A DNA stretch of 64,000 nt from Paracyclopina nana (GCA_019096065.1 JAGUCH010000005.1:186001-250000), one strand, 5' to 3'; shown: positions 10,701 to 25,700, counted from the first letter of the stretch. Program-made: numbers and translations. Notes: generated by a model from the letters alone, not told the origin.

Positions 10701-13700
10701 ACCCTTTTTGTATTTTTCCTAAAGGCTGTAAAAGTGCTATTTAAATAATCCTAAATAATAATAGGGGATGAATCCAATTTAACTGCAAATCTGAGTAGAA
10801 TATACTCACATAATAAAATGGTTGTATTTGCCAACTCTTGTATTTCATAAATGTATTCAAATACTGCCAGCTCTTTAAGTGATTAATAACCCTTAAATTG
10901 GGTAAGGGTAAACAAATGTAATATGTAATTTTCCAGCTTAGTATGAGAAAGTAATGAAAAGTGTTGTTGCTGTCTTAATTGAGTTTCCCATCATTTGGTA
11001 TTGGCTTGAGGAGAGCAAAAACCATTGAGGTACAGTATTCTTCCTTCTTTTGGCTGAAGTAGCAGTAGTAACATCATCATCGATGATTCTGCCTTTAAGC
11101 ACCCGAAGAATTTGCCTTATTCGGAGCTTAGGAGCCTAATGGAGTGTTCATCTAATCAGAAAATTACATTTGATCATCAACTATGTCAATGTAATGAATC
11201 GGCATTACATTTGTCTTTAAAATGAGATATGACACTTCCAACAAAAAAAGAAAACTTTATAAAAAAATGAAAATGAGTGCAGAGGTGTACAAAGGGCCTA
11301 AGTTTATTTTAATTTTATAGTGGTGCAAGTTTGGTAGCTCTCGGACTCTCGCGCAAGCGGTCCGGGTTCGAGTCCGCTCATGCCCCATTATTAGTAGAAA
11401 AGATTCACCTTTTACTCTGGTAACTTTTTTGCTTAAAGATTTGGTAACCTTTTGAGGAATGTCGAAAACTTTTTAAAAAGGAGTTTTGGTGTTGTATTAT
11501 CCACTTGGCCTAAATTGAAAAGTCAATTGTTTGCGTTAGTGTTTTTATTTGGCTTCTAGATAAACAAAAAGCCTGGTAGCAAAAAGTAGAAGAGGCCCAA
11601 AATGCATTTTCTTCAAAGGTCGTCATCCCTTTCCTTTTTTGGCCTCCAAAAGAGAGATGTTGCATGCCATTTTACCATTTTGTGAAGAAAGTTGCTGCTT
11701 TCCACATAATTTCTACTCCTTCTTCCTCTTTCCATGTTTCCCCCTTGATGGGACCAATTTGAAAAGAGAGAGAACTGCCCAACCTCTTAATTTGACCAAT
11801 CTGACCTATGAAATGCCTTAGAATGATTTGACCAATTTGAGTTTGAACTGTATTCTTACTCTAGATTGTAATGTATTAGAGATTTGAAGAATGCTTCAAA
11901 ATGTATTTTCATCATTTTAAGTGAGCTTTCTTAGCATGAAGATTGGCTTTTTGAGGTGTGTGTGTTTCAATGTATTCAGTTTTAGTTAGATGTATTTTTA
12001 AATGAATTCCACCTTTTTAAAGCTATCGCGTACAGCGTAACATGCTTTAGAAGTATTTCACTAAAAATCAATAGTATTTCAGACAAATTCGAATGTTTTC
12101 CTTTGTATTTCAGTTACATTCAAAAGTAATTCTTGTGGTACATTGAAACGTAATTTAACTGAATTCAACAAAATAAAGTACATTCAAAAGTAGGATTTTT
12201 TGCTCAATTCAAATTATTTCATCTAAATTAAATTCTAATGTTTAGTAAATACAGATAAACGCAATTCAGCAAAATTAATATGTATTTTTGCTTAATTCAA
12301 ATGTATCCAGGCTAAATTCAAATGTATCCAGGCTAAATTCAAATGCATTCCATGGAAACTCTAATGTATTTCATTAAAATTGAAATGTATTTCAGCTGTA
12401 AGCAATTGTATTTCACTTTAACTAAACACAATAAAATAATGAAATCCCCAAAAAAAACCTTTCACAAAAAATGAATACAGCCGCCCAACATGAATACATT
12501 CCATGCCAAAAAAGCTTCTGAATACATTCTTCTAACCGAAGCTTCTAACCGACTTGTGTGTATCCGCTGTATTTTGACCCTGTAGTATTTCCTGCAGGTC
12601 GCTTTGTATTGCCGTCACGAGCTCAATGTCCGATCCACTTCTCACCTTCTCCTCGCTTTTGCAGCCATTCAAATGTCCTGCCGCCCTTTCCTGCCCCGAT
12701 ACTACGCCCAAATTGCCCATTTGCCCTCAGATTGGACCTCTGTGGCCGATTTCGTTCAGACCTTTATTTTTGCTCGCGAAATGAAGGGGGGCAGCTTACC
12801 AGCCGTCCTGCGCAAGGCCATGGTGGAGAAATTCAAGCAATTCGATCAATACCAGCTGGGCAAGTATGCGAGCAAGGGCAAAAAGGGCCAAATTATGATT
12901 GGGGAAGAGCTGACTATTCATATGGAGATTGACAATGACCAGCACCAGCATTGGGAGCTGGCCAAGAAGAGGTTCAACTTCAAGAGGCTCATCAGGCTGC
13001 TGCACATCAGTGAGCCTGTCTTTCATGTCATGGCCATTCTGGGCAAAAAGTAAGAAAGCCTAGAAAAAACCTACTTTTTTTTGAATAAGAGATTTTTTTG
13101 TAAAAAAGAGATTTTTTCTGGAAAAAAGAGATTTTTTTGTAAAAAAAGAGATTTGTTCTGTGAGAAAAAGATTTTTTAGTGAGAAATATATTTAATATAT
13201 TTTATTGTGAAAAAATATTTTTTGAGTGAGAAATAGTTTTTTGAGTGAGAAATAGATTTTTTTAGTGAGAAATATATTTTTTGTGAACTATAGATTTTTT
13301 TTTGAAATTAAAACCCATTTTTAAAGTGAGTTATAAATGTTATGATGAAAGGAAAATATGTTTTTGAAAATGATAGACTCCTCTCAAAAACTAGAAACCT
13401 AAGTTTGAGCTGCTAATAATGAGACTTAAAATTAATTCCAGGTATCCAAGTGACAACAATGAGTTTTATTCAAATCGGTTGCCAGGGGAATTCGAGCCAG
13501 AAAAAGCTGGGAAACGAATGAAACTGCCATCTCCTGTCACCTGGGAGACTCAAATATCAAAGTAAGTGTTGCTGTAGTAGTATCATATGTCAATTTCAAA
13601 AAGGTTTACAAAGCTTGAAGAAGTCAAGTATTGGAGCCTTTCAAATTTCCCCCTGGCAAGAAATGTTGATGGCCTAGGGGGAAAATCCCACCAAGCTGCT

Positions 13701-16700
13701 ACCAAGTCTTCATCTGCATTTTCCCATAAAAAAAGTAGAAGCTAGGAGCAGAATTTGGCTTTAAAAGAGTTGCAGCAGTATTTTATACTTTATGCTTCCC
13801 AAGAGAGAAGAAAATCAGAATCAGATGCCATTTTTGTGAGGCTAATTTGCAATTCTGAGCCCTTCCTCCTCTTCTTCTTTTGCAGCAGTAGCTTTATGTA
13901 TTCTTTATAGCAGCCAAGAAAGATGTGTCTATCAGCTAAATTGTTTGAGATTCTGCTGCACCAGATTCTGTGCCCAACTTTACTCTATGTAGGATATGCA
14001 CTCAAGAAATTACGCAGCCATTTTGAAATTGCTGCTCTGAACCAGATTCAATTTATTCAAAGATGTAAAATGGAAAGCCCAAGGGCATGTAAAGTTGTAC
14101 TAAAACTGCCATACATCCATTTTGATTGTCAGTAAAATGGAAAGCAATTGCATTAATTACAAATAAGATATTTTATTCAAAGATTTATACCATGTAAAGT
14201 GGAAAGCCCTAGGGCTAGTAAAGCTGTAACACTACCACGCATCAAATGCATTAAAATCTTCAAAGATTTTCATCATGTAAAATGGAAAGCCCTGGCATTA
14301 GTTGCAAATAAGATATTTCATTTAAAGATTCATGCCATGTAAAGTGGAAAGCCCTTGGGCTTTTATAGTTATTTATTTCGAGCTGGGGCACGTAAAGTAG
14401 GGTCATTAAATAGCTGAGCGAGGATTTTAAAATGGGAAAACTCGAGTACAGCTTTACTAGCCCGAGCCTGCGAGGGCTGTAATTGTACGAGTGTTTTTCC
14501 ATTTTAAAATCCGAGGTCAGCTATTTAATGACCCTACTTTACGTGCCCTAGCTCAAAATATACAATTTTATATTCTGTAATACGATTTTTGAGTGTATTC
14601 ATGAAGTTACTGGTCTGCACTGTGCCCTAGAAAATACTGCTCGGTTTTTAGTTGCTATGTGAATGTCACTGGCTCTCATGAGCTAGCATCTTGTGGTTTG
14701 GGAGCCTTAAAATAGACTTTTAAGATTCAATTTTGCGGAGGTGCTCCTATGGCACAATGGTTAGAGCGCTTGGCTCTTGATTCAGCAGTCTAGGGTTCAA
14801 ACCCCCGTCATTCCTTCTTAACTTTTTTATTTCTTTATCTGGCTTAAGTTAGGGTTAAACTCCTGTACATAGCATCCAATCTTCATGATGTTTCCATAGC
14901 ACAGTGGTAAGAGCATTGGATTGCTAATCAAAGTCACTAAGGTTGAAACCTTGTGTGTTCCTCTCTTTTTTCCAACTTGTTGTGAATTTGGAGTACTTCC
15001 CTGGAATATAAGGGGCATTAAATTGCTTAAAATCCCTCAAATTCGATTCCAGGGCCGTTAAGTATTTAATATCCCCCAAATTGCTTAGAAAGAAATGTGA
15101 CATAAAAGAGCTGAGTCGGATCGGTAAACTGAATTATAACACGAGGAAATCGTATTACAGTATATAAAAGCTATAAAACTACCGTGCATCATTTATAAAG
15201 ATATCTTTGAAGATTTACATCAATTTAATATAAGGAAAGCCCTGGCATTATTTTTATGATTTACACCATGTAAAGTGGAAATCCCAGGGCATGTAAAGTT
15301 GTGAAAATGCCAATTTTCAGTCACAAGTACAATCTTTTTTACATCATGTAAAGTGAAAGCCCTCAGTACTTATTGTTTTAAATTAAGATTGTGGAAACTA
15401 CCTTGGTAGTGTAAACAAACTGGTAAACAAAAGGTGAGGTGGAAATTACATCTTCCATATTCAAAGCAAAAACATACCTTTGTGTGTTTGTTGCATCATA
15501 GGAGAGAAGTTGAAATGTTTCCATGGTTCCCATTTTACAAGCAGCAGAATGCATTCCTTTCTGCTTGGTGTCTTAAAACCTCCTTTTTTTGTTCAAAGTG
15601 AAAATTGGAAAACTTTTGAAAAAGGGCTTGACAGCTGCTTAATACTTGAATGCTCATAAATACAAATAATGTTTTAACTAAGTTTCCCCCTAAAAAGTCA
15701 CATGACCAGTTAAGCTAGGGTTGATTAAACCCTTGTGAGCCTATATTTGATTTTTTGATACTTTTGCCATTTTTTCCCATTATTTCACGAGGATGTAGAA
15801 GAGCCAGAAATGGGTATAAAAGGCTCCATTTTTGATGATGGACACTAAAAGATCGAGGAAAGTCTTTGAGCAAGAAAAATGGCTGGGATATTAGCACAAA
15901 GTCTGCGGAAAATGCACTCTGGGGCCACATCCCTTAAAAAGGCCTTTCACAAGATCCACCAAATAACCTGTTTCCTGGGTAAAAAGGCCTCTAGAATCCC
16001 ATTTATTTTTTGAGAAATTTTCCACAGTGCTTCTCAGTTTGTGACATGCTCCATTAAATCTGAAAATTGGCCCTTCAATCCCAGTTCACTTTTCATGCCA
16101 TTTTGGCTCTTTCCACTCATTTTTGGGGCTTTTCAGGCATGGCAACAAGGCCTCTGTTTGGCAGCAATTGATTGATGAGAGGAAACTGCCCTACATGGCC
16201 ACACTGAGGAACTTGAGGAATTTGGTGTTGTCTGGCATCAGTGATGCCACAGTGGACAAAGTTTGTGCCTACCTCCAAAATGAGAAGGCTGTGGCTGGTT
16301 CAAGGCTGTTTCCATTCAGGTTTTACTCAGCTTTTGATGTGCTCACTGAATTGGCCACTTTTGCCAACACTGACTTGAGGCCACCGCAGCCACCCATTGG
16401 CAAAGACAAAAAAGGGGCCTCTTCTTACAAGACCAAAAAGAGGAAGCAAAAGGAGATGAATGAGGGGGCCATACAAAAGTTCCGCCAGGCTCTGGAAGCT
16501 GCTGTAGCCATAGCTGTCAAAAGAAATGTTCCGCCCATTAAAGGTATTCTTAGGCAGCAATAATCTGGTAGCCCCTTTTTGCCTAAAGCACTATCCAAAA
16601 GAGAACAGCTGCTCAAAGAAAGCTAACCTTTGAAATTAAAAGCTTCTTCTAGCAACTCTTTGTTTTTTAAAGAGAAAAATGTCCCTTTTTGTGTTAGGTT

Positions 16701-19700
16701 TGTTTAGCAACAATCTGGTAGCCCCTTTTTGCCTAAAGCACTATCCAAAAGAGAACAGCTGCTCAAAGAAAGCTATCCTTTGAAATTAAAAGCTTCTTCT
16801 AGCAACTCTTTGTTTTTTAAAGAGAAAAATGTCCTTTTTTGTGTTAGGTTTGTTTAGCAACAATCTGGTAGCCCCTTTTTGCCTAAAGCACTATCCAAAA
16901 GAGAACAGCTGCTCAAAGAAAGCCAACCTTTGAAATTAAAAGCTTCTCCTAGGAACTCTTTAATTTTTAAAAGAAAAATGTCCTTTTTGTGTTAGGTTTG
17001 TTTAGCAACAATCTGGTAGCCCTTTCTTGCCTAAAGCACTATCCAAAAGAGAACAGCTGCTCAAAGAAAGCCAACCTTTGTAATTAAAAACTTCTCCTAG
17101 GAACTCTTTATTTTGTGCAGGGCCATCCACTATGACAATTCTAGACGGAAGTATGCAAGTTAATTCACTAAACTTATTTTAGTTCTTTCGTCATTTGTGC
17201 GGTGGCGCATATGCTGCTTGCTTCATTGAAAAAGCGGGAAATTTAAATTTAGATTTTAGCGCCAATTTTTTAGTGCTCGAGTGGGAGGAGCCTGTTAATC
17301 AGCTTTACCAGACATGGAATTTTTACTTCAAGAATTGCTTAAATATGGCGTTTTCTATCATCTGACAGCTTTTTTGTGAAACTCACGATTCATAGAACTC
17401 TACTTTTTTTGTCAGAAGCCCTTCCATAGCATAGTCAGATGAAGTGTAGAAGTACAGCTGAGATAAGATACATTATAGATCATCTTGATTTTGTGAAGAT
17501 AAAAATGTCCTTTTTGTGTTAGGTTTCTTTAGATGCAATCTGGTTGCCCCTTTTCGCTTACCAAAAGAGAACAGCTGCTCAAAGAAAGCTAACCCTTGAA
17601 TTTAATAGCTTCTTTTAGCAAGGTTTGTTAAGCAACAATCTGGTACAGAAATACCTCATTCAAAAATAGCCAATTCAAGCCAGTTTTCATCAACTTTTCC
17701 GCAACTTTTATTTCAAACGAAATTGACCTAAATGGTTAAAAATAGGAATTCCAAAACACTTTTAATTAATTTAGGCTTGCTCTTCACGTCCATATTTAGC
17801 CCAAATAGTAACCATCTTACACAGCCTAAAAGTGAAAACAAAGAGAAGAGTCCATTTTAAAAAAGGAAAATATACTTTGATGACTTTTTGAAAATACTTT
17901 TTTTCCAGGTTCAACATTGGTTATTTGTGCAACTGGCCTGGAAGTGAGAGAGGCCAAAGTGGCCAGGAAGATTTCCTCTGAAACCTCCAATAGTTTGGTA
18001 GTGTCATTGCTCTTTTCTATGATGGTTGCATCAGCTTCTGAGTCAGCCCAAGTGCTAACTTATACTTCAGAGAAAGTGACTCCCAGAAACTTGGCTGAAA
18101 GCAAGAAATCATCTCTGCTAGAAAAAGTGAAGGACCTCAAGAATTTGGTCTCAAAAGAAGACTCCTTTGAGTCAAGTATTGAAATGTTGATTACTGCCAA
18201 ACTGATGGATCTCATCAGACTGAAGTAATTTTCCTTTTTCAGAGTATCTTCAAAATACATTAAAAATTGCATTTCAGGCTGAGTTATGACAACTTGATTT
18301 TGGTGCATGGCAGGCAAAGGTCAGGCGAAAGTGGCCTGATGTCCACATGGCTTAACCAGTACAGGCTACTAGTGAATCCTAACTTGGTCTATTTGGATCT
18401 TGATGTGCAGAGTGGCTCATGTTTTGACCATGACATGATTGACATGAAAAATATCTATGTGGCTGGCTTCAGTGAGGCCATTTTTCAAGTCCTTGCCAGG
18501 GTAAGTTTTTTTTTTAAAAAGAAAATAATTAAGTTATTAGGAAGAATAAGCTAATGAAATAAGTTACAAAAAATTTGAGTAAGAAAGGTGCATTTAGGTC
18601 AGTGGGTCTGGATGCATGTCAGACTTGGTGGAATGTATGGACAAAAAGTACAATTTGGGCCTCAACTGCCATCAGAGCCCTAAATTTGAGCTCATTGACC
18701 ATGCCTACTTGTCAAGCCACCAGTGGAAGCGAGTGAGGATTTTCATCTCTTCCACATTTAGGGATATGCATGGTGAGAGGAACTTGATGACCAATTACAT
18801 TTTCCCTGAACTATGCAGAAGGTCAAAAAGCATTGGCATAGAAGTGGTACCAGTTGATCTGAGGTAAATTCCAAGCCTTGTCTTTCTTTTTTTGTATGAA
18901 TTTTTTTCCAAGGTGGGGTGTACATGGCTCAATCCCAACAGAAAGGCAAGTGGAGGCTTGCTTGAGTGAAATTGACAAATGTCATTTCTTTGTTGGCCTT
19001 TTGGGGGAGAGGTATGGGAACAAGCCAGACATTGCCAATTCCCAGCTTATCAAGGCAAAATTGAATTGTCAGAATGTTGAGGGAATTCCCTTGGGCCAAG
19101 TGTCTATGACTGAACTAGAAATGGAATATGGAGTCCTACAAAGGCCCACAATGAAAGAAAATGCTTTCTTCTTCATCAGAAATCATGACAGCTTGAGACC
19201 TACCCTACCAACTGCACTCTTGAGTGACTTTGAAAGTGACCCCGAAGACAGCAAAAAGCTGAGAAAACTCAAGGAAAAAATCCTCCTCAGTGGGTCTGAA
19301 TTGATGCTTGAGTATCCTGCCTACTTTGCTGGAATCAAAGAGGGAGTTGCAATTCTAAGGGGGCTGGAATCATTTGGAAACAGACTGTTTGATGTGCTTT
19401 GGAATGCAGTCTCAAAGCTTAATGAAAAAGACAAGAGCCCAGGCAATTTGGCTGATCCATTAGGCAAGCAAATTGCTTTTTGCAAATCCATAGAATTTGT
19501 GGGTAGGTCAAAGTTGACCCAGACAGTCCTAAAGTGCCTGCAAGACAAACCTGGAGGTATCATAGAGATCTGTGGGCAGACTGGGATGGGCAGCTCAGCA
19601 CTCTTGGCAAAGATTTGCCATACTCTGACCAAGACAAGCAAGCAAACCTCCACTTTGGTCTTACCTTTCTTCGCAGAAGCCAATGGCAACATTAGGTCAA

Positions 19701-22700
19701 CCCTCTCTTTCCTGAGCTATCTAAAAGATAGCCTGACTTCACATTTGTTAGGGCAAGAAACTAGCTCACCACTCATGGGGATCCAGGGCACCAGCAAGTC
19801 TCTCAGTAAGGATGTCTCCACCCTTATACACATGGCGCCCAACGTGGGGTGTGATGACCGCTTTCGACTCATCCTGATTCTTGATGGCCTTGAAGAGCTC
19901 GAGGGTGCTGAGGGCACACATAGCTTACCTGTGGACTGGATTCCAGCTGAATTGCCTGATGGGGTATATTTGCTCATCTCCACTCACACCAGGAGCAAGT
20001 GGAGTAGATGGCTCTCAGCAAGGCGTGACAAGATCAAATCCATCCCAATTGAGCCAATGGAGATGAGAGACAGGAAGCTCATGGCTACACAGGCTCTTAA
20101 GGTGTTTGGCAAAGCTCTGAAAGAAGAAGCCTTTGACAACCAATTGAATGCTCTCATCTCAAAGCGAGAGGCTGGAAACCCCGCTTACTTGAAACTGCTC
20201 TGCCTTGAGCTAACCAAGTATGGAGTGTTTGAAGGCATCTCTAGCCAACTCAAGAACCTTGGAGAGTCTCTTGAGTCCTTGCTCTTGAGCATCCTTAGTA
20301 GGCTGGAAGATGAAATACCCATTCAGGTCATCAGTACTCTAATACCCTGGCTAGTTGCTTCTGGGGACTTGGGGCTTACTGAGAAGAGGATAGCCAATTG
20401 GTTAACCAATGGAGACTCTGCAATAGTGGCTGTCTTAAGTAATGGCCTGGCTCCATTCTTGGCAGAGACTCAAGGAACCATGATGGAAGGAATATTGTGT
20501 TTGAAACCTGGCAAGCCTTGGGAGACCTTGGTGTCCAAGTATTGCACTTCTCAAGTCATCAGTGAAGCCCACAAAAGCCTTGCTTCCAATTACTTGTCTG
20601 AATACCAGAACAGTGACCTGGTAGAGGATCCTACCCTGCTTGAAGCTTTGCCTTATCACTTGTCTCAAACAAATGATGTCAAAAGCCTGGTGGAAGTTGC
20701 TTGCTCTCTGAAGTTTGTCCAAGCTTGTGCCCACTCAACCAAGCATTTGACCAACCTGCAATTTCACTATGTGGGAGCCTTCTTCACTTCCAAGCTGGCC
20801 AGAGACAAGTTTGTTGGTTCCAACAGGGTGCAAACTTTCTCAAGATTCATCCTAAAGCACAAAGATGACTTACTGGCCAATCCTGGACTTGCTTTGCAGT
20901 TAGCCCTAAATGATCCAAGCATGAAATTGGAGGGGCTTGACTCCCTGAGCATTCCATCTCCCCCATACTTGATGATTCTGGACAATGAGGTCCAGGGCTC
21001 AGGACTTGTCGCGACAAAAAACTATCAGCCTTTGACCTTGACTTCCTGTGCTCTAGAAGACAGTGATTTGATAGAGGATGACTTGGTCATGATGGCCACA
21101 GGGTTCAATGATGGCAGCATTAGCCTGTCTTTGGCCTTTTCTGGCCTGGAACTGTTCAACCTGTTTGGCCACTCTTCTCCCATCACAGCCTTGGCCTTTA
21201 TTAGTGGCAGCAAGAGCTCAGGAGACTCTTATTTGGCTAGTGGGTCAGAGGATGGAGAAGTGGCCTTCTGGGACCTCAACAGTAGGATCAGGCTAAAAAG
21301 CTACCCTAATGCTCATGCCAGGAGAGTGTCTGGCCTTTCATCCAGCCATGATGGATTGAGCCTGGTCTCAGTTGGTTGGGATGGAGCCTGCAAAGTGTGG
21401 AGTGGCCGGGGTCATAGGGAAGTGAGTGCTTTGAAGCAAGCTTCTTGCCCCTACAACTGTGTGGCATTTCACCCTGAAAAGGATTACATTGTGACTGGGG
21501 ACTGGCAAGGCCTGGTCAAAGTTTGGGACTTGACATCACTCGAAAGGAAAGCTGTTTTGAGAGGCCACACTCAGGCCTCAGTGCAGGATTTAAAGCTTGA
21601 TGCCTCTAGGATCATAAGTGTGGACATCCAGGGCACAGTCTGTGTATTTGATTGTAAGTATATCATAAATTCTTTAGTGTATGAAACCAAAAAAATCATA
21701 AGGAGGCTTTCTTTTTAGCTTTCCAGTAATATATATGTAACTTAGTAAAAAACTTGTTGATGAGCCTCTGTAAGTAGCTTTCCAGATAGCTTTCCAATCA
21801 CTTTTCTAAGAGCTTTCTTAAGAGAGTTCCCATCATTTTTCCATGAGGCTTTCCTTATATGCAGCTTTCCAAACCATTCCTATATAACTTTTAAAGCAAC
21901 TATTTAAGTAATTTTGGAGAGCTTTAGGTAGCCTGCATTTTAAGTATTTTGGTGACTTTCTAAGGAATCATTTAGATAGCTTTTTCTTTAGCTTCTTAGT
22001 GAACTTTCCAGGGTTCTATCCACTTTTTACCTTGAACCCACTCAATTGCTCTGCCTTTTTACTGGGAAGGGCTGAAAATGTACTATATAGCTCAACTTTT
22101 TGCTCAACTCTCATGTAGTTTAGCTGCAAAGAAGGGAAGAAAGTTTGCCCCAACTATTGCAATATACTACTCTGGTTCAGCTACTGGAAATGTTCTGTAA
22201 AAAACCTAGTTGTTCTTTTTTGACCCATAAAATATTTTTTTCAGGTATTGTTGGGTCACTTGTCAGCACTTTTTCTGTGGGCCAACAGCCAGCCTTTTCA
22301 GTGGCCTTGGTGCAAGAGACAGCCTTCATTGGCCTTGGTGATGGTCAAATCCAGAAATGGGATTTATCTGTTGCCCCCACCAGACAAACCATCAAGTTTA
22401 TCCCCACCAGTGAAGGAGAGGAGGAAGCTGATTGTGTGGTGGGAAGAAGAATGGTGATGAAAGAAATGACAGCCATTTGTGCCATGAAGGCAAATGGAAC
22501 CTTGATTGCTGTTGGCTATGACAATGGGGATTTGCATATTGTCTCTTCTTCCGAGCAGAAAAGCTGCCAAAAAAGCATGAAAATAACATCATCAGCCGAC
22601 AATGACAGGATCTCTTGGATTACTTGCATCCCTAGGCACTTGGCAGCCCAGAAAAGGTATTATTATTATTATGGAGCCCAAAAAGTAAAAACAAATCAAG

Positions 22701-25700
22701 ATCCTGAAAAGCCACACAAAAAATTATTTTTCTTTTTAATTATCTATTTTTAATTTCACAATTTGAGAAAGCTGTTTGCTTTCACTTTGTAGCTGTAGTG
22801 ATACACAAAATTTGGTTTTCCCTAAATTAAGAAGGCTTGAAACATATAAAAAAGTGAAATTTTACTTCATACACTGCTTAGCTTATGAAGTAAAAAGTGG
22901 ATTTCATTCATGTTCTTAACAAACTGACTTAAGTATGTGTTATCATAAAAGCATTATTGTACAAAAATAATTTCATGATAAGTTTAGCTTAATCTAAAAT
23001 AACAGTGAATTTCAGCTTTGGATTTTTTCCCTTCAAAAATAAAGAGGAGACTGGCTTTCTTTTTTGTCAGTTGTATGTATTAGCCTGGCTGCTTTCTCCT
23101 TCTTCTTCTACTGCTGTAGTTTTTTGGTACCACTTCTTATGTTAATGAAGGACTTTGAAGAAGGAAGTCTGGCCAAGATTTGCTTATCAATTTTCAAAGG
23201 GTCTACAACTGAAGCAGCCTTACTTTCCTTCTGTTTCTTTCTCCTTTCAGTCCAATGGAAGTGGATGGTGATAATGCTGACACTGATGTTGTCACCCTTT
23301 TGGTCACCACAGAAAACAGCAGAGCTTTTGCTTTCACTTTTGCCACCAAAACATTTGAACTCTGGCAAAGCCTTGAATTTGCCAATATTCCAGCTGACCT
23401 TATCACTCATGGGGAGCCAGTGTGCATTCTTCAACAACATTTTGCCATTGCTTGCCAAAATGGAGACCTTTTGATCAGTGATGGAGAGCTCACTGAAAAC
23501 AATGTAAGAATCTGTATTAAGTCAACAAAAGCATTCAGGTCAAGTGTCTGCTGATGAAAATTACAATCATGTTTTTGTTGACATCTGAGTAAAAGTAAAC
23601 AAAGGCATTCAGGTCACGTGTCAGCTGATGAAACTTTTTGTTTACAAAATTGTGTAGATTTTTATTTTACACAAGGCAAACAAATGCAAGCTGGTCAAGT
23701 GTGGGCTTGTGAAAATATGACAACTGTTGTATTTTTTTACATTTCGTAAAATGTAAACAAACACGTGCTGGTCAAGGGTCAGCTGATGAGATTACAGCAG
23801 TGTGTTTATTTACATTTCTTAAAATGTCATCAAAAAGGTCATAAAGCTGATGAAAAAAAGCAAAGTTAGTGGTTTTAAAGAAAAGGCATTCAGGTCAAGA
23901 GTTAGCTGATAAAAGTACAGCTGCAGCAAAACCTTTGCATACATTTCATAAAAAAAAAGAAAGAAAAGCGTGCAGGTCATGACTCAGCTGATCAAAGGCA
24001 AGCAAAAATGGAGTTTTTGTTTACATTTTGTTTAATGTAAACAAATGCATGCAGGTCAAGTGTAAGCTGAAGAAAAGCATACGGGTCACCAAGTCAGCTG
24101 CTTGTTTGGGCTGATTAAATTTTGTTTTGCAGGTAAACATGGTGATACATGAGCATGTCACTCATGGGCTGGAAGCAATGGCCTCCACTTTTGGCGGCTC
24201 TTATCTGGCCACCATGACAAGATCACTGATCCAGCTTAGGCAAGGCTCTTCATTGGCCATTCTGGCATCAGTTTCTCTGGAAGATTCTCTGGGTCTGTCT
24301 TTGGCTTTCTCCCAGTTCCAAGACAAGCTGTATTTGGTTGCATTGAGTGAGGCCAAGTTGAGCACATTTCTGGTCAATCATCAGAGCTTGGATAAGAAAT
24401 TGAGTCAGGTCATTGATGATGACATTGAGGATTTGCACGCATCCAATTTTCAGCAGCAGGATTCTGGTTACCTATTGTGTAGAGCCAAAGGTAGGATTTT
24501 TTTTAGGAGACATTATACTTATAATTGGAAAAAGAGGGCTTCCTTTGTATCTTACATTGGTCAAGCTTTGATAAATGAACAAATCTCCTTTCTCTTTGTG
24601 CCATTGCACAACAATTCTGGCAGCCATTTTTTATTATCAGCTGACAGAGGCATTCATCTGGCTTAGATAATGTCACACATCTCTGGCAAAAAGAGGGTGA
24701 AGCAAAATTAACCGAACCTTGCTTTCTCAACCAAAACTTGCCACTTCTCATTTCCACCATTTTTAAAAATCATGCATCAATGAAAACTTTACAAGAACTT
24801 TTTTTCAGAACACATTCATACTTTAAAAAAACTTTTAATGATTGACCTACACATTTTGGGAGCTTTTAAAAATGCCCTTTTGTTTATATTTTTTTTAACA
24901 TGCATATACTTTTTAGAAAAGAATTAAAAAGCTTTTATAACACAAAAAGCACTTTATGGACGCAAAACTTTAAAAAAACCTATATTTCAAACCAATTAAG
25001 AAACACTTGAAAGTACAAAATTAAAAACCCTTACAGAACACAAAATGAGAAAAAAGTTTTTATAAATTGAAAAACACTTTTGATACGCAAAATTGAAAAA
25101 AAGCTTTTGAAAAATACACTCAAAAACAAGTTGAAAAAGTACTTCTTAGCATACATTAATACATGCTTAATCATAAAGCACTCAACTCTATATATGTAAA
25201 AAAAGCCTGGCCTAAAATCAGTGCAACTTTTTCCATCTCACCCTTTAAAATGTGTGTTATAGGTATCGAGGCTCAATACATCCTGAGATCAGTAAAAGGC
25301 AGTGAGCTACGCAGATACAAGGGATTGACTTGTATGGCAGCACAATGCACCATTCTTAATGTGGAGGACCAACCACAACAACAACAACAAGAGCACAATG
25401 TGGCCATTTTGGACAGCCAAGGCTGCATCCAGACCCAAAAGCCTTTTCTGGGTCATTCTGGCCTAATCAAATTCCTCCATTACTCTCCAACCACCTCAAG
25501 CCTCATTTCAGCTGCTGAAGATCAAACCAAGCTTTGGCATATAAAAGCAGGACTTGAAGACTCAACCCACTTTGACCAGGCTTCACTGGTCTCTTGCCTG
25601 GCCTTGGACCCTGACACAATTGTCACCCTGTCAACCCAGGGAGCTTTGTCTGTCTATGCTCAAAGGCCTAATTGGAAATTGACCTCCTCCCATTTGACAC

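Noticed and set aside
14743-14813. Functional tRNA gene
   Set aside because: Boxes are present but the anticodon stem is mispaired, and the module belongs to an 805-bp repeat with a second decayed copy at 55418-55490.
18878-18912. Start of a 946-codon frame inside TEP1
   Set aside because: The first residues come from a 49-bp intron; phase and the DLR|WGV family match place the exon start at 18913.
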